Positions 1 through 10,341 of a DNA stretch of 64,000 bases are shown here, one piece after another. Positions within the stretch are counted from its first letter, which is position 1. Each line of letters starts with the position of its first letter. Made by a program: the position numbers and the translations under genes. Below the pieces are notes generated by a model. The model was not told where the DNA came from, searched no databases, and saw only the letters and a program-made list of their open reading frames with translations. Origin of the DNA: Cylindrodendrum hubeiense (Eukaryota; Ascomycota; Sordariomycetes; Hypocreales; Nectriaceae); contig JAANBB010000001.1 of the NCBI GenBank assembly GCA_014621425.1, forward strand, positions 124,001 to 188,000, written 5' to 3'.

Positions 1-150
1 GCCGAGGCAAATTTTCTCTTACGGCTATATTAGAGAAAGTACATTCCGTCTTATTGTCTCTTTTGAACACCCACAAGCTTCATTTGTTGAACACCAACCA
101 AGCACGCTAAACTTTTCGATTATAGCTCATTACCTTTGGCGATCTTCATC

Positions 151-1137
151 ATGTCTCCTAACGCCACTCCTTCCTCGTATGCCAACATCGGTTTCAAGGA
201 CATCGCGATTTCTCATGTGCCAGCGAGTGCTCCCGAAGCAACCAAGGTCCTCGTGGTAGCCTTCAATCGCCCAGGAAAGTTCAACGCCGTGAACGAGAAC
301 TTACTCAATGAGCTCGAGGCCGCCTATCGTCTGTTTGATCAAGACGAGCGTGTAAGAGCTATTGTTCTCACCGGGAATGGAAGGGCTTTTTGTGCTGGGG
401 CAGACCTCACTGTTGGTTTCTCCAGCCTGCTCGCCCACAAGGAGAGCGAGGAATCTATGACGAAATTCAGAGACCAGTAAGATGCGCCAATTTGGCTACC
501 CGTTATGATGGTTCTATCATGTTTACTCACATCACGCAGAGGCGGTCGTTTGGCGCTTGCAATCTCTAATTGCACCAAGCCCACCATCGTAGCGCTGAAC
601 GGCTCCGCGGCCGGCTTCGGCCTAACGGTGACTCTCCCAGCTTGCATTCGCGTTGCGTGGGCAGATGCCAAGATTGGCATCCCGTTCTCTCGCCGCGGTT
701 TAACACTGGAGAGTTGCAGTGCATTCTACCTGCCGCGCCTGCTCGGGCTCTCAAAAGCCATGCATCTTGCTACCACCGGCGCAACATATAAAGCGTCGGA
801 TCCCCTTGTTAGCGGGCTATTTTCGAAGCTGCTTCCCACGCCCCAAGAAACTGTCTCTCACGCCATCGAACTCGCAGTTGACATTGCAGAGAACACCTCG
901 TTATCCAGCACGAAGCTTATGAGGGACATGATGCTGTACTGCCCGGAGACACCAGAGCAGACGCATGTGCTCGACTCTCGCGTGTTCATCTCGGTCGTTG
1001 GATCCAAGGACAATATGGAGGGAGTAGGAAGCTTCATGGAGAAACGGAAACCAAAATTCGGTGGCAGTGTGGATAAAGAGAACTTTCCTTTCTGGCCGTG
1101 GTGGAATGCTGAGGGTAGTCCTCGCCCCAAGATCTGA
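151..1137 (+). CDS. Enoyl-CoA hydratase/isomerase family protein
   Basis: Two exons (151-476, 540-1137) joined across a 63-nt intron with donor GTAAGA and acceptor CAG; the join is in phase and gives about 307 residues. The crotonase fold is visible: an N-terminal strand with FNRPGKFNAV, then RAIVLTGNGRAFCAGADL (the first half of the oxyanion hole), and after the intron IVALNGSAAGFGLTV (the second half), followed by the usual helical C-terminus. Family members hydrate or isomerise acyl-CoA double bonds in beta-oxidation and some secondary pathways; the exact substrate cannot be told. The C-terminal tripeptide PKI is only a weak match to a peroxisomal PTS1. ATG at 151 is chosen because the upstream in-frame extension has no ATG. 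The gene converges on the DUF3632 gene with about 90 bp between the stops. Confidence 0.88.
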
Positions 1138-1225
1138 AGGCTCACTTCCGGTCAGTTGAGCTTTTCGAATGATTCCCTTCATTCTTGAACATCCAATACA
1201 TGTAGATTCTATTCTCTGAATATCA

Positions 1226-2180
1226 TCATTCAGTCAATATTTGAGTCCCCTGTCCCTCGGCCTTCTTCATAGCCTCTAGTGCACCCAGAGCAGCCGCTCG
1301 TGCATGAGGCGAGAAACTCTGTACACTTGCAAACGCGGCCCATCTCTCCATCCAAAACCTCCACCGCTCCACAGAAGGTCCTGGTGGGCCATGCCAAAGC
1401 TCATTCTCCCTCGGCCTGCCAGCTACCCCGGTGCGCCACAGGCCATACCTCCCTCCAGTGGTATGCTTCTCTCTGCAGAGACGATGAAGCTCAAGTGCAG
1501 CGTGCATAAATAACTGTGCGGCTGCTTCTAGTTCTTCTGGCTCCTTATCACCCTTACTGGCCTCCAATGTTTTGATTATGGTGTAGCTGGCGCGTTCGAG
1601 GGCGGCACCGTGAGATGACAATTCTACGTTGCCTGTCGAAGCGAGTCGGGCCGTATACGCGTTGGCGCTAGTCCAGGCTTCTTTCCGTGCTGCGCGCTCC
1701 TCACCTTGTGATTTCTCGATGATAAATTGTGCCCCATAGTCCATCAGATCAAGGTTAGCTGGCCGTCTAATTGAGAAGTGGTTTGGCTTACGCACAGTTG
1801 TAACTGTCGGCCCAGTTATTGGCCCAACCCGTAAGCTCCCTCCAGAAGAAGCCGTTATCCAGATCGATGAATTCTGCCCCCTCCCCCTTTGGCTCTTCTA
1901 CATTCGGGAGTGTTTGGATTTTTTTGAGGACGGAAATGATCTGGGGTTGGGCAGATGGTATTCCAACTGCGGTATTGTTTAGTAACGTCCACAGCCCGCC
2001 GAGCCGTTGTTGCATCTCCAGAGGTGTCGGCGAGGCTGCTGGATGTGCTGTCAAGCGCCTCGTAGCAGCTTCTAGCTCTAAGTCGCCATTTATGCACGCC
2101 TCTAGCGCACTGATTTGGTCTTCTGAAATGTTGTACTCCTTGAAAGCGGACGGAGCTTTGGCAAAGAACTGATCTGCCAT
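1226..2180 (-). CDS. DUF3632-domain protein
   Basis: Minus-strand gene of unknown function resembling the fungal DUF3632 family (recognised from memory of the family pattern): a helical N-terminal half, a Trp-rich centre with WRELTGWANNWADSY, then EAWTSANAYTARL, an alanine-rich helix with AAQLFMHAALELHRL, and a C-terminal WRFWMERWAAFA segment. An intron starts at 1791 with GTAAGC right after SYNC. An in-phase acceptor is not clear: 1668 keeps phase but is far from the CTAAC-like branch site at about 1756, and 1767 would leave only a 25-nt intron. I chose ATG 2180, which gives MADQFF; an in-frame start at 2351 would add 57 residues with no recognisable content. Intracellular, no signal peptide. 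The exact splice is the weak point. Confidence 0.65.
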
Positions 2181-3176
2181 GTTTGTGAGCAAAGGATGAT
2201 GCGGTATTTCAGAGCTTAACAGTGGCCACAAACACGATTGTGACACATGGCAATTAGAATTTATGTAAGCTGTCAGACCTATCGCGACGTTCTCTGACTG
2301 CCGACTCAAGGCTGACGTCCCCTTTATACTTTTGTACATAGATATAGACAAATGCGCGATGACATCATCGTTGTAATATCGTAGGCCCTGCTGCTATTAG
2401 GCAGAACATTCTAGCCTTGCGCCTGTAAACGAACTTTTCACAATCTTTGGAATATTAATATAACAAGCTGTGTGGATAGCTAGGTGTAGCTACAATAGAT
2501 TTAATTAGCGTACTTAATTGATACTTTTCAGCTATAATAATATTAACATTATAGTTAATTGTTAAGATACACTGTACTAGAGGCCTCACTCTCCAGAACG
2601 GTCACTCTGCATTATAGAGGGCTAGGAATGATCCTGTTGCGGCGCCAGGCCTACCTAGTCACGGGTACCAGGAAGATACGATCTCGGTCGAAGGTATCAA
2701 CACACCGGGGGTCTCCGTTCCCAACAGCCGTTCCGTTACGCCGTATTAGGCACCATAATTCGGATAGATGGAATCCCATAGTAGAGCGTGCAGGTTATAT
2801 TAGATGGGCCCGAGGACCCCGTATGTGCTCAATAAAGTCACTCATACACATTGCAATGCATCGGCCCCTGTAACCTCATCAGATCCCTCCTAAATACTGT
2901 GTGAGGGCCCCCTGCAGCCCTCTCTCACCCTAGCTGCGGGGCCGGCCTGTCACAGGTGCCATTCTCAGTTATGCTTAATAAGCTTATTTTGAATTCTTTT
3001 TGTAAGTTAAGTGAATGAAATAATAATTTTAATATTAAAATTAAGAATATTTAATAAATAAAAATAGTGACCGAATATTAAGATGAGATTGTATACACAA
3101 TAACACAAAACCCCACCACCACCATTAATAAAAAACAGGTGTAGGGAAGCCACTCGGAAGAGGGGTTCAAATCTGA

Positions 3177-3483
3177 TGTTGGGGGCAATGCCACTCAACA
3201 ATCAGACTTACAATGTACCAAATGAATGACAGCACTAGCTGACTGTACACAAATCACCAGGATACGTGAAAATGGGAGCAAATAATGAGAATTGAGGCTA
3301 CAGATACGTCCTGACTGGGCCCTGATATGACACCATAACCGTAGGATATGGGGTATAAAAGACTTGAAAAGCAGAAAAAAGTATGTTCTCAGTAGAGAGA
3401 CCAGAATCCTTTGATTTGAGGTATCCTTTGTGGCTGATGTAGCCTCCGTGTCATCCCTACCTGTGGGTCAAAGTCCTCTAACA
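3177..3483 (+). mobile_element. Possible degenerate solo LTR
   Basis: A 307-bp segment begins TGTTG and ends TAACA, so the ends form the TG...CA short inverted pair typical of LTRs. A TATAAAAG motif lies near 3355, about two thirds in, where an LTR promoter would sit. No matching 5-bp target duplication is seen (TCTGA before, CAGGA after), and no internal retrotransposon coding sequence is nearby. The call is therefore weak, and the ends could be chance. Confidence 0.25.
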
Positions 3484-3612
3484 CAGGACTTCTCATTCCT
3501 TCACAAATAATAGACAATAAAACTAAGAGGAGTAAGAAGGCAGATGGCTGAGATCCTAGTTAGTCCCTCATTTAGAAATAACACTCTATCGACCATACAA
3601 GGAGAAGCAGCT

Positions 3613-3636
3613 ACATCGGTTGTGACATCGGTTGTG
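3613..3636 (+). repeat. Perfect 12-bp tandem duplication
   Basis: ACATCGGTTGTG occurs twice head to tail. About 40 bp downstream, CTACCTGAGA followed by a CTTCTC-containing block occurs twice (3651 and 3725, 74 bp apart). Two further near-copies of a TCCTTCGGC-ACATCTAA block lie at about 3903 and 3958. All are upstream of the GH2 gene and could be either regulatory duplications or relics. Confidence 0.7.
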
Positions 3637-4116
3637 ATATAACCACCGGACTACCTGAGAGAGTCAAATGAAGCTTCTCCCCAGACACAAACCGGATGGA
3701 ATGGTATGCTGCGGGGTCGCGTGGCTACCTGAGAATCAAACCTGCTTCTCTCCTTGAACGGAAAAAATGCCTAATTGGGAGCATGTTTGGCCAACCCGCA
3801 TATTTCCCCAGTTTACCCCGCTCACGCCATAGGAGGTCGGTATACGTTTGACCGACAGGACTTATTGCCAGGATAGCCTCCACTCCATGCCAGGATAGAG
3901 TATCCTTCGGCTACATCTAACACGAGAGTATTGGTCTCTAACAAGGATCTTCTGTCGTCCTTCGGCACATCTAAGACGAGACTGTTGACTCATTAGCGGA
4001 CACTTGTGGCATCGTTTGGCACAAGATATTCCACCAGTATTAAGATGAGGGGATAATTTGGACCAACAAGAGTGCTCCTACCAGTAAATAGTGGAATAGC
4101 CAAGGGCAGCGGGTAA

Positions 4117-4122
4117 TATAAA
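4117..4122 (+). promoter_or_regulatory. TATA box of the GH2 gene
   Basis: TATAAA lies 71 bp before the ATG at 4193, in a normal position for a strongly regulated secreted-enzyme gene in filamentous fungi. Confidence 0.5.
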
Positions 4123-4192
4123 GCTCGAAGAAGGTACAGCCATGACCAAGCTCTAAACAACACAGACAATCTTTGTCAGTTATCAAAAGAAT

Positions 4193-6931
4193 ATGGTTTA
4201 TATTCGACGTGTGTCACAGGCACTCATCTCTTTGGGGCTGCTACTGTCTACAAGTCAGCCAGTTGGCGCTGCCTCAGTCAGGCCCCCCGGACGTGGTCAG
4301 CAGGAGTCGACGGTGTCTTTCCGAGAGCGAGACAGCCTCAACTCTGGATGGCGTTTCTGGCGCTCCGAGACAAACCCGGATGGACTCATATACGACCAGC
4401 GCCCAGACCTTGCCAATCTCACTGACGCCACTGTGCTTAAGTCCTGGATTCTGCCCTCAGCCAACGGGTTTATCAAAGACCCGGCAAAGCATCACCAACG
4501 CCCTCAAGGCCACCCGGGTAGCGAAGTCCCCTATGTGCAAAGCCACTTCGATGACAGCAATTGGGAAGACGTCACTCTGCCGCATGACTGGGCTATTATA
4601 GGCCCTTTTTACACCGAGCCTGACGATGTGGCCGTCATCGACAGCCGAATGGGCCGTTTGCCTGTCCATGGCGTGGGCTGGTACCGCCGCAACCTGGATG
4701 TGTCACAAGAGGACAAGGGCAAGAAGATCTATCTCGAGATCGACGGTTCCATGTCTTACACTATGGTCTGGCTTAACGGCGAGCTGGTGGGCGGGTGGCC
4801 GTTCGGCTACAATTCGTTTCGCCTGGATCTGACTCCATACGTGGAGCTGGGCAAGGAGAACCAGCTCGCCATCCGTCTCGACAATCCTCGCCTGTCGTCG
4901 CGGTGGTACCCTGGTGGTGGCATCTACCGCAGTGTCTGGCTCAGCAAGGTCGCAACGACGCACGTTGGCCAATACGGCACCTTCATCACGACCAAGGATG
5001 TGTCCACCGACGTGGCGACTCTGGACCTCGTGGTCGAAGTGGAGAATGATGCAGAGGAAGCGACGGAGGTCCAAGTGGTCACATCTGTGCACGTGTTTGA
5101 TGCGAAAAAGGGGCAGCCCGGCAAGAAAGTGGTCAACTTCCCGCGTGCGACGGTGAGGGTCGACGCAGATGGAAAGAAAGCCACCAGGAAGTCCGTCAAG
5201 ATCAAGAATCCGAAGCTCTGGGGCCCGCCGCCTACGCAAGCCCCTAATCTCTATGTTGCAGTCACCAAGATATACAATACCCATGGCAAGGAAATTGACA
5301 GCTACACGACTCAATTCGGCATTCGCAGTGTCGAATTTACGTCCGATGACGGCTTACTTGTCAACGGCCAGCGTATCCAGTTCCAGGGCGTCAACGAGCA
5401 CCATGATCTAGGGTCTATCGGAGCCGCCTTCAATCTGAGAGCCGCAACACGGAAGCTCGACGCGTTGAAGGACATGGGCGTCAACTCGATCCGCATGTCG
5501 CACAATCCTCCGGCCACTGAGCTGCTTGAGCTGACTGACAAGATGGGCTTCCTGGTCATTGACGAGATTTTTGACTGTTGGAAAACCGCCAAGAGAGTCA
5601 ATGACTACCATCTCGTCTGGGACGACTGGCACGAGCCCGACCTGCGGGCGTTCATTCGACGCGACCGCAATCATCCCTCTGTTATCATCTGGAGCTTCGG
5701 CAACGAGGTCCGTGAGCAACGAAATGACTCCACTGCTCCTCTGGTCTACCCATTGAAGCAGATAATTCTCGAGGAGGACACAACACGCCCGGCGACGGTG
5801 TCTCTGAGCCACGTCAGACCGGGGACACCAGGAGCCGCACTGATGGACGCCTCGGACATCCTGAACGTCAACTACCAGGGTGCTGGCATCTCGGACGGGC
5901 CAAACTACGTCCAAGTGATAGACAACGCCTCTTACACCACTCCTGCCTATCCTCTCTTCCACAAGGAGTACCCCGGTAAGCTCCTCGTCGGCAGCGAGAC
6001 AGCTTCGACTGTCAGCTCCCGGGGCACGTACATCTTCCCCGTGACCCTTGAAAGCGCACCAGTCAACGAGACATCTGGAGGTAACGCGACACTGGGCCAT
6101 GTCAGCGCATATGAGCTGTACACGTCTGATGCAGGGTCCAGCCCTGACAAGGTCTTCGCGTCAGAGAGAGCGAACCCGTACGTTTCGGGCGGGCTTGTCT
6201 GGACAGGTTGGGACTACCTCGGGGAGCCAACGCCCTACAACACCTCTCGGAGCAGCTACTTTGGCATCATCGACATGGCGGGCTTCAAGAAGGACCGGTT
6301 TTTCCTGTACCAGTCACAATGGCGTCCAGATCTGCCCATGGTGCACGTCCTGCCGCACTGGACGTGGCCCGGCCGCGAGGCCAAAGTGACGCCAGTCCAT
6401 GTCTTCACATCGGGCGACGAGGCGGAGCTGTTCCTCAACAAGAAGTCGCTGGGGCGCAAGAAAAAAGGTGACCAGTACCGCCTCCGTTGGGATGATGTCA
6501 AATATGCGCCGGGCGAGCTGCACGTGGTGGCATACAAGAATGGCAATAAATGGGCCGAGAGCACGGTGCGGACAGCTGGCGAAGCAGCCGCGGTGCGTCT
6601 GACGGCGGATCGCACTGAGATTGACGCTGACGGTTACGATTTGTCCTTCATCTCGGCCGAGGTAGTGGACAAGAATGGAAACGTGGTACCCGAGGCAAGC
6701 CATACCATCCGCTTCTCTCAGAACGGCCCTGGCGAGATCATCGCAACCGACAATGGCGATGCGGCGAGTCTAGTGTCGTTTGCTTCCTTGGAGAAGAAGG
6801 CATTTAGTGGCAAGGCACTGGCAATTGTGCGATCCACGAGGGACACCAATGGAGCTAAGGGTGGGAAGATCACTGTCTCTGCTGAGGTTGATGGTCTTAA
6901 GAAGGGCAAGGTCACAGTGCGGGCGAATTGA
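4193..6931 (+). CDS. Secreted GH2 beta-galactosidase-type glycoside hydrolase
   Basis: Single-exon gene of 912 residues with a cleavable signal peptide (about residues 1-26, ending PVGA). Order: N-terminal sugar-binding jelly roll (about 110-250; LPHDWA, GVGWYRR, RWYPGGGIYRSVWL), immunoglobulin-like sandwich (about 255-390), TIM barrel (about 395-650), and two C-terminal beta domains, the last (about 790-910) invasin/bacterial-Ig-like. Acid/base Glu505 lies in WSFGNEV, and the likely nucleophile Glu602 in VGSETAST, both standard for clan GH-A retaining enzymes. GH2 covers beta-galactosidase, beta-mannosidase, beta-glucuronidase and related activities. The RWYPGGGIYR and DUF4982-like layout favours an exo-galactosidase; beta-galactofuranosidase is an alternative. 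Next to two rhamnogalacturonan lyases it would fit removal of galactose side chains from rhamnogalacturonan I, which is inference from context. Confidence 0.9.
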   Translation: MVYIRRVSQALISLGLLLSTSQPVGAASVRPPGRGQQESTVSFRERDSLNSGWRFWRSETNPDGLIYDQRPDLANLTDATVLKSWILPSANGFIKDPAKHHQRPQGHPGSEVPYVQSHFDDSNWEDVTLPHDWAIIGPFYTEPDDVAVIDSRMGRLPVHGVGWYRRNLDVSQEDKGKKIYLEIDGSMSYTMVWLNGELVGGWPFGYNSFRLDLTPYVELGKENQLAIRLDNPRLSSRWYPGGGIYRSVWLSKVATTHVGQYGTFITTKDVSTDVATLDLVVEVENDAEEATEVQVVTSVHVFDAKKGQPGKKVVNFPRATVRVDADGKKATRKSVKIKNPKLWGPPPTQAPNLYVAVTKIYNTHGKEIDSYTTQFGIRSVEFTSDDGLLVNGQRIQFQGVNEHHDLGSIGAAFNLRAATRKLDALKDMGVNSIRMSHNPPATELLELTDKMGFLVIDEIFDCWKTAKRVNDYHLVWDDWHEPDLRAFIRRDRNHPSVIIWSFGNEVREQRNDSTAPLVYPLKQIILEEDTTRPATVSLSHVRPGTPGAALMDASDILNVNYQGAGISDGPNYVQVIDNASYTTPAYPLFHKEYPGKLLVGSETASTVSSRGTYIFPVTLESAPVNETSGGNATLGHVSAYELYTSDAGSSPDKVFASERANPYVSGGLVWTGWDYLGEPTPYNTSRSSYFGIIDMAGFKKDRFFLYQSQWRPDLPMVHVLPHWTWPGREAKVTPVHVFTSGDEAELFLNKKSLGRKKKGDQYRLRWDDVKYAPGELHVVAYKNGNKWAESTVRTAGEAAAVRLTADRTEIDADGYDLSFISAEVVDKNGNVVPEASHTIRFSQNGPGEIIATDNGDAASLVSFASLEKKAFSGKALAIVRSTRDTNGAKGGKITVSAEVDGLKKGKVTVRAN

Positions 6932-7305
6932 TGACACCCACGTTTCATACATTGATAGGAGATCGTGGGTAGGGAGTGGTGGCATGAGGCTTCAATCGGA
7001 TGTGATTCTCTGTAACAGGTATCGCCCAGAATATCATCTTCAGTGACAAATTGACTACTCTGCCATGGGAGATTAAAATTGATTAATAATTCCATGTCCG
7101 ATCGAGAAAGAGACTTGTGATGGCGCGACTGCTTGATGAAGGCAGGGCTCGAGTTTGTGTCCTACATAATTTAGGTGAGAACCTGAAAACCCAATTTGCT
7201 TGCTATCTTAGCTACCTAACTACTGCGACGACACCTCGACAGCCTTTTGAGCCTTCCATTTGTTCGTTGTTATGGCCCGCAGACACACTCCAATCCCAGC
7301 TTCTC
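6932..7305. other. Convergent 3' region
   Basis: About 370 bp between the tails of the GH2 gene and the first PL4 gene. It should hold both 3' untranslated regions and polyadenylation signals; no further gene is seen. Confidence 0.6.
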
Positions 7306-9303
7306 TTACTTGAACTCAAGCCTAAGAGCATCGTATTGGACGTAGGTAGTCCAAGGTAGCTGTGCCGGCTCGACGCTTGAAGCATTGTATGGAAGGCTCA
7401 GGATAAACGAGTTCTCGCCCTCCTCCAAGATATCAGTTGGAAAAACGAATTTCTTGCCAAAGTTATAACAGCTGACCTCGCCCCTTACGCCACAAGAAGT
7501 GCTGTAATACCATGGAAGGACCCACGTCTCGACATCAGCACCATTGACATTGAAGGTGTATGGCAAATTAACGTAGTCGGGGTTATTAGTACCCGTCTTG
7601 AGTCCAGCAATCTGAACCGTAAAGGTAGCATGCTCGGTGTCGCGCAGCTGGTTCTCGTCCAAGTCGAAACGAATGGTCCAGTTGTTGACGTTTTCAAGGT
7701 ATGGCGTATCGCGGAAGAAGTTTCCAACTTCGGAAATTCTGCTCCAGTGGATATAATTAAAGTCCTCTGCAGGGTCACTCTCGCCTACCTTGAAGTCAAG
7801 GCCGTTAGGGAAGTCTGTAGGGAAATCATGGACAGCCCAATACAATCGGTACTCCTCAGGCTGCAGCTCAGATTCGGTCCAGAGTTTACGGCCATGCTTG
7901 AACTCGCCGGCAGATTTGTCGGGCTTGCCGATGCGCCAGATTTCCTTACCAGCGTTTTCCTCTTTCCAGCTAAATTCGCGAATGTCTATCGAGTTGTATG
8001 TGGACTTTGAGACGACGATATTGTCGTGAGTGAACTGGCCGAAGATCCCATCGGCGTAGACTGTGAGCCGATAGGTGCCCACTGCTACGCGAGGGATCTC
8101 AATATCTCCTGACTCATCAACATCACCCCAAAACTGCAGGCTATCGGCGCGAATTGTATTGTTCTGGAAATCCTGTTTGTTCTCCGCAAGGATGGCAATT
8201 GGCCTTTCAGCGCCATCCGGGAGGTCGATCTTTGCTTTAAACGTGGTCCGTTTATCGCTGGTCTTGTAGTTCGGCACATACTTTGCAATATCGTCATAGA
8301 AGTCGGCATTCCAAGATCGATCCGCATACTGGGCAGCATCAGCGGCCAGTTGGTCTAAGGTGCCACCCTTGTTGAAGTGGCGGTACGAAGGACCCCAGGT
8401 GCGATCGAAGCCGTCTGTCATGTTTGGTGTGCGTGGGCCATGGTGGCTGCTAACGATGTAGTCGTACTAGTAAATTGAGTATATGTGAGTTCTTTCGTGC
8501 GAAAACAGGTGTCTACTAACCGCAATGCCATCGGCCATGATATCCGAATGCAGAGGCCCACCATAGTAGGTCTCAACATTGTTATGGACTACCCATGAGC
8601 CAAGGGTTTCACCAGCATCATTTGCCGTGCCATCTGAGTACATTCCGTGGACTTTGTGATCGCGCCAGAGGTCGGAAAAGCTATACTTTGTGTAGAAGTC
8701 GGAGTACTGCGTGAAGGGTTCTCCCGTAATATTGCCGAAATACTTTGTAGCATCCTGGATTTCGACACCGGCGGACTTGGGGTACGGTGCCCAGTTACCC
8801 TCGCTGCCATAGATGTGTGTCCATAAGGTTGGCTGAGGCCGAAACAGGGTGCGAAGCTCGCCCATATTACCGTTGGCAGTGTCATTGTTGTAGGTGGCGC
8901 GGGTGAATAGATGTAAGCCCGTCTCACCTTCTCTCAAAAACCAGTACTGCGACAAAGTCTGGTTGGTCGTTTGATAGATATCCGTCATGACAATGCCACC
9001 ATAAGCGGTCCCGGGGGAGTCAGTGTCCTCGATGAGCTGATACTTGACGAGTTTAGATTTCCCAGGGGCCCACGACCCCTCCGGAACGCAATGGCAGTCA
9101 AGGTAAGGTCCTCTGCCCGTACCTACGAGGTCCTGGCCACCAAGAATCAGGTCGCCCATCTGGCCATTAGTCTTGTTGATGGCAACATAGAGGTCGTCAT
9201 TCTCGAGAATATACTGAACGCTGGACTCAGTGACACGCAATATAGCTGCTGCTGGAGCGAAAATGAAGGCAGCGACAGCTGTGCTGAGCTTACACACGCG
9301 CAT
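7306..9303 (-). CDS. Secreted rhamnogalacturonan lyase, PL4 family (long form)
   Basis: Two exons (9303-8521, 8466-7306) with a 54-nt intron (GTTAGT donor, CTAG acceptor) join in phase to 647 residues. A signal peptide covers about residues 1-20. Three domains follow in the family order: a large N-terminal beta-sandwich catalytic domain (about 21-370; VQYILENDDLYVAINKTNGQ, NWAPYPKSAGVEIQ, KVHGMYSDG), a short fibronectin-III-like domain (about 380-450; AVGTYRLTVYADGIFGQF) and a C-terminal carbohydrate-binding-like sandwich (about 470-647; WRIGKPDKSAGEFKHG, NNWTIRFDLDENQL). PL4 enzymes cleave the Rha-GalA backbone of rhamnogalacturonan I by beta-elimination outside the cell. The gene is divergent from a second PL4 gene across about 1.04 kb. 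ATG 9303 is the first in frame and opens the signal peptide. Confidence 0.9.
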
Positions 9304-10341
9304 GACCGGCAGCTAATAGTTAGGCGGATGGATGGAGGGATAGACGGTAAATGTCTCGGCGGTGAGATGCAGTTTCGTAATGGGGGTGCGGATTCCCTAT
9401 GTCCCTATACCTTGCTGCTAAATCCGATCGGCCTTTTACATAAATACTTCACCGTCTCATCCATGCCTCGAGTCGGGCTATGATAGCACGAAAATGCTAG
9501 AAACCCTGATTTTTGTCAAAGTAGTGCGAGCGGAGAAATAGCCCCGTTGGGCTTGCAGAGTTCAGGGGTGGTAACATTGCGGGGTGCAGCTGGTACTAGG
9601 AACCCATGTCCGAAGAGAATTTCGGTGGGATATAATCCGTAAGTCGAGCCGAGATGCGGGGAGAATCAGGGTTTCTCGGCCTAATATTGATGTTTGTTGT
9701 ATAATTGAACATAAGATTATACCTACGGTAGCCTAGCCCATGCATTCAGAAAAAGCGAGTCCAGCAAGTTAGGATGTTTCCCAGACTGCTCGCCCTCGTA
9801 GGAAATAGTATCCTACCCTCTCTTGCCGTCGACATTACTGTCAGCTCCGAAGCCGGTAATGCTACTTGTGGCTGACCATATGGCTTCTCCTTGCGGCAAT
9901 CACAGCCAAGTATCCCGTCGAAGAGAATATGGGCATGCACAATTCCATTGTGATCCAGTATATCATTCCAGTCTTATGGAGCGTTTACCCCTACTCGCAT
10001 CGAGATGCCACGGTCGGGTGGCATTATACCGACACTTATCAGGTGATCCCATCCCCGCATTGTGTCATCTTACCTTCCTGCTTGACACCGATCACGTCTT
10101 AGCGATGCAACCCCAGTTCTCGCACCTGCGGCAGATGCGGAGGCCCCAAATCTCAGAAGCGCATGGCCCAGAAGCTCGTATCTCATAGCTTCTTAATACT
10201 TTAAAGCCAAGTAATAAATATATAAGAATCCCAACCCCGTCTGATACAAAGCGAGCATTTCAAAAAGTGAAACTCAAAACACACATCCATTACCTACTGC
10301 TCTATCGTGCTATAAGTCACGCACAGTTCAGTTCAGTGACA
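9304..10341. promoter_or_regulatory. Shared divergent upstream region of the two PL4 genes
   Basis: 1038 bp between opposite start codons. TATATAAG lies at 10219-10226, 116 bp before the right-hand gene. On the minus strand GGCTAG (an XlnR-like hexamer) can be read at 9733-9738. No gene of its own is supported; the 64-121 codon frames here have no family features. Confidence 0.5.

Larger units (their letters stand above)
2181..4192. other. AT-rich, repeat-bearing intergenic region
   Basis: No convincing gene. 2400-2560 and 2990-3100 are strongly AT-rich, while 2600-2960 is more GC-rich and holds only a spurious 104-codon frame. The right half is the upstream region of the GH2 gene and carries the short duplications and the possible LTR remnant listed separately. 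The mix of AT-rich and GC-richer blocks suggests decayed mobile DNA, but no transposase or reverse transcriptase remains. Confidence 0.6.

Noticed and set aside
2559..2873. 104-codon frame in the AT/GC-mixed intergenic block
   Set aside because: Composition is not protein-like and no domain is visible.
3155..3185. GGTTCAAATC resembling a tRNA B box
   Set aside because: Flanking bases do not form a T stem and no acceptor or anticodon arms can be drawn.
5408..6100. 230-codon frame antisense to the GH2 gene
   Set aside because: Shadow of a GC-rich coding strand; no family features and the sense frame has complete catalytic motifs.
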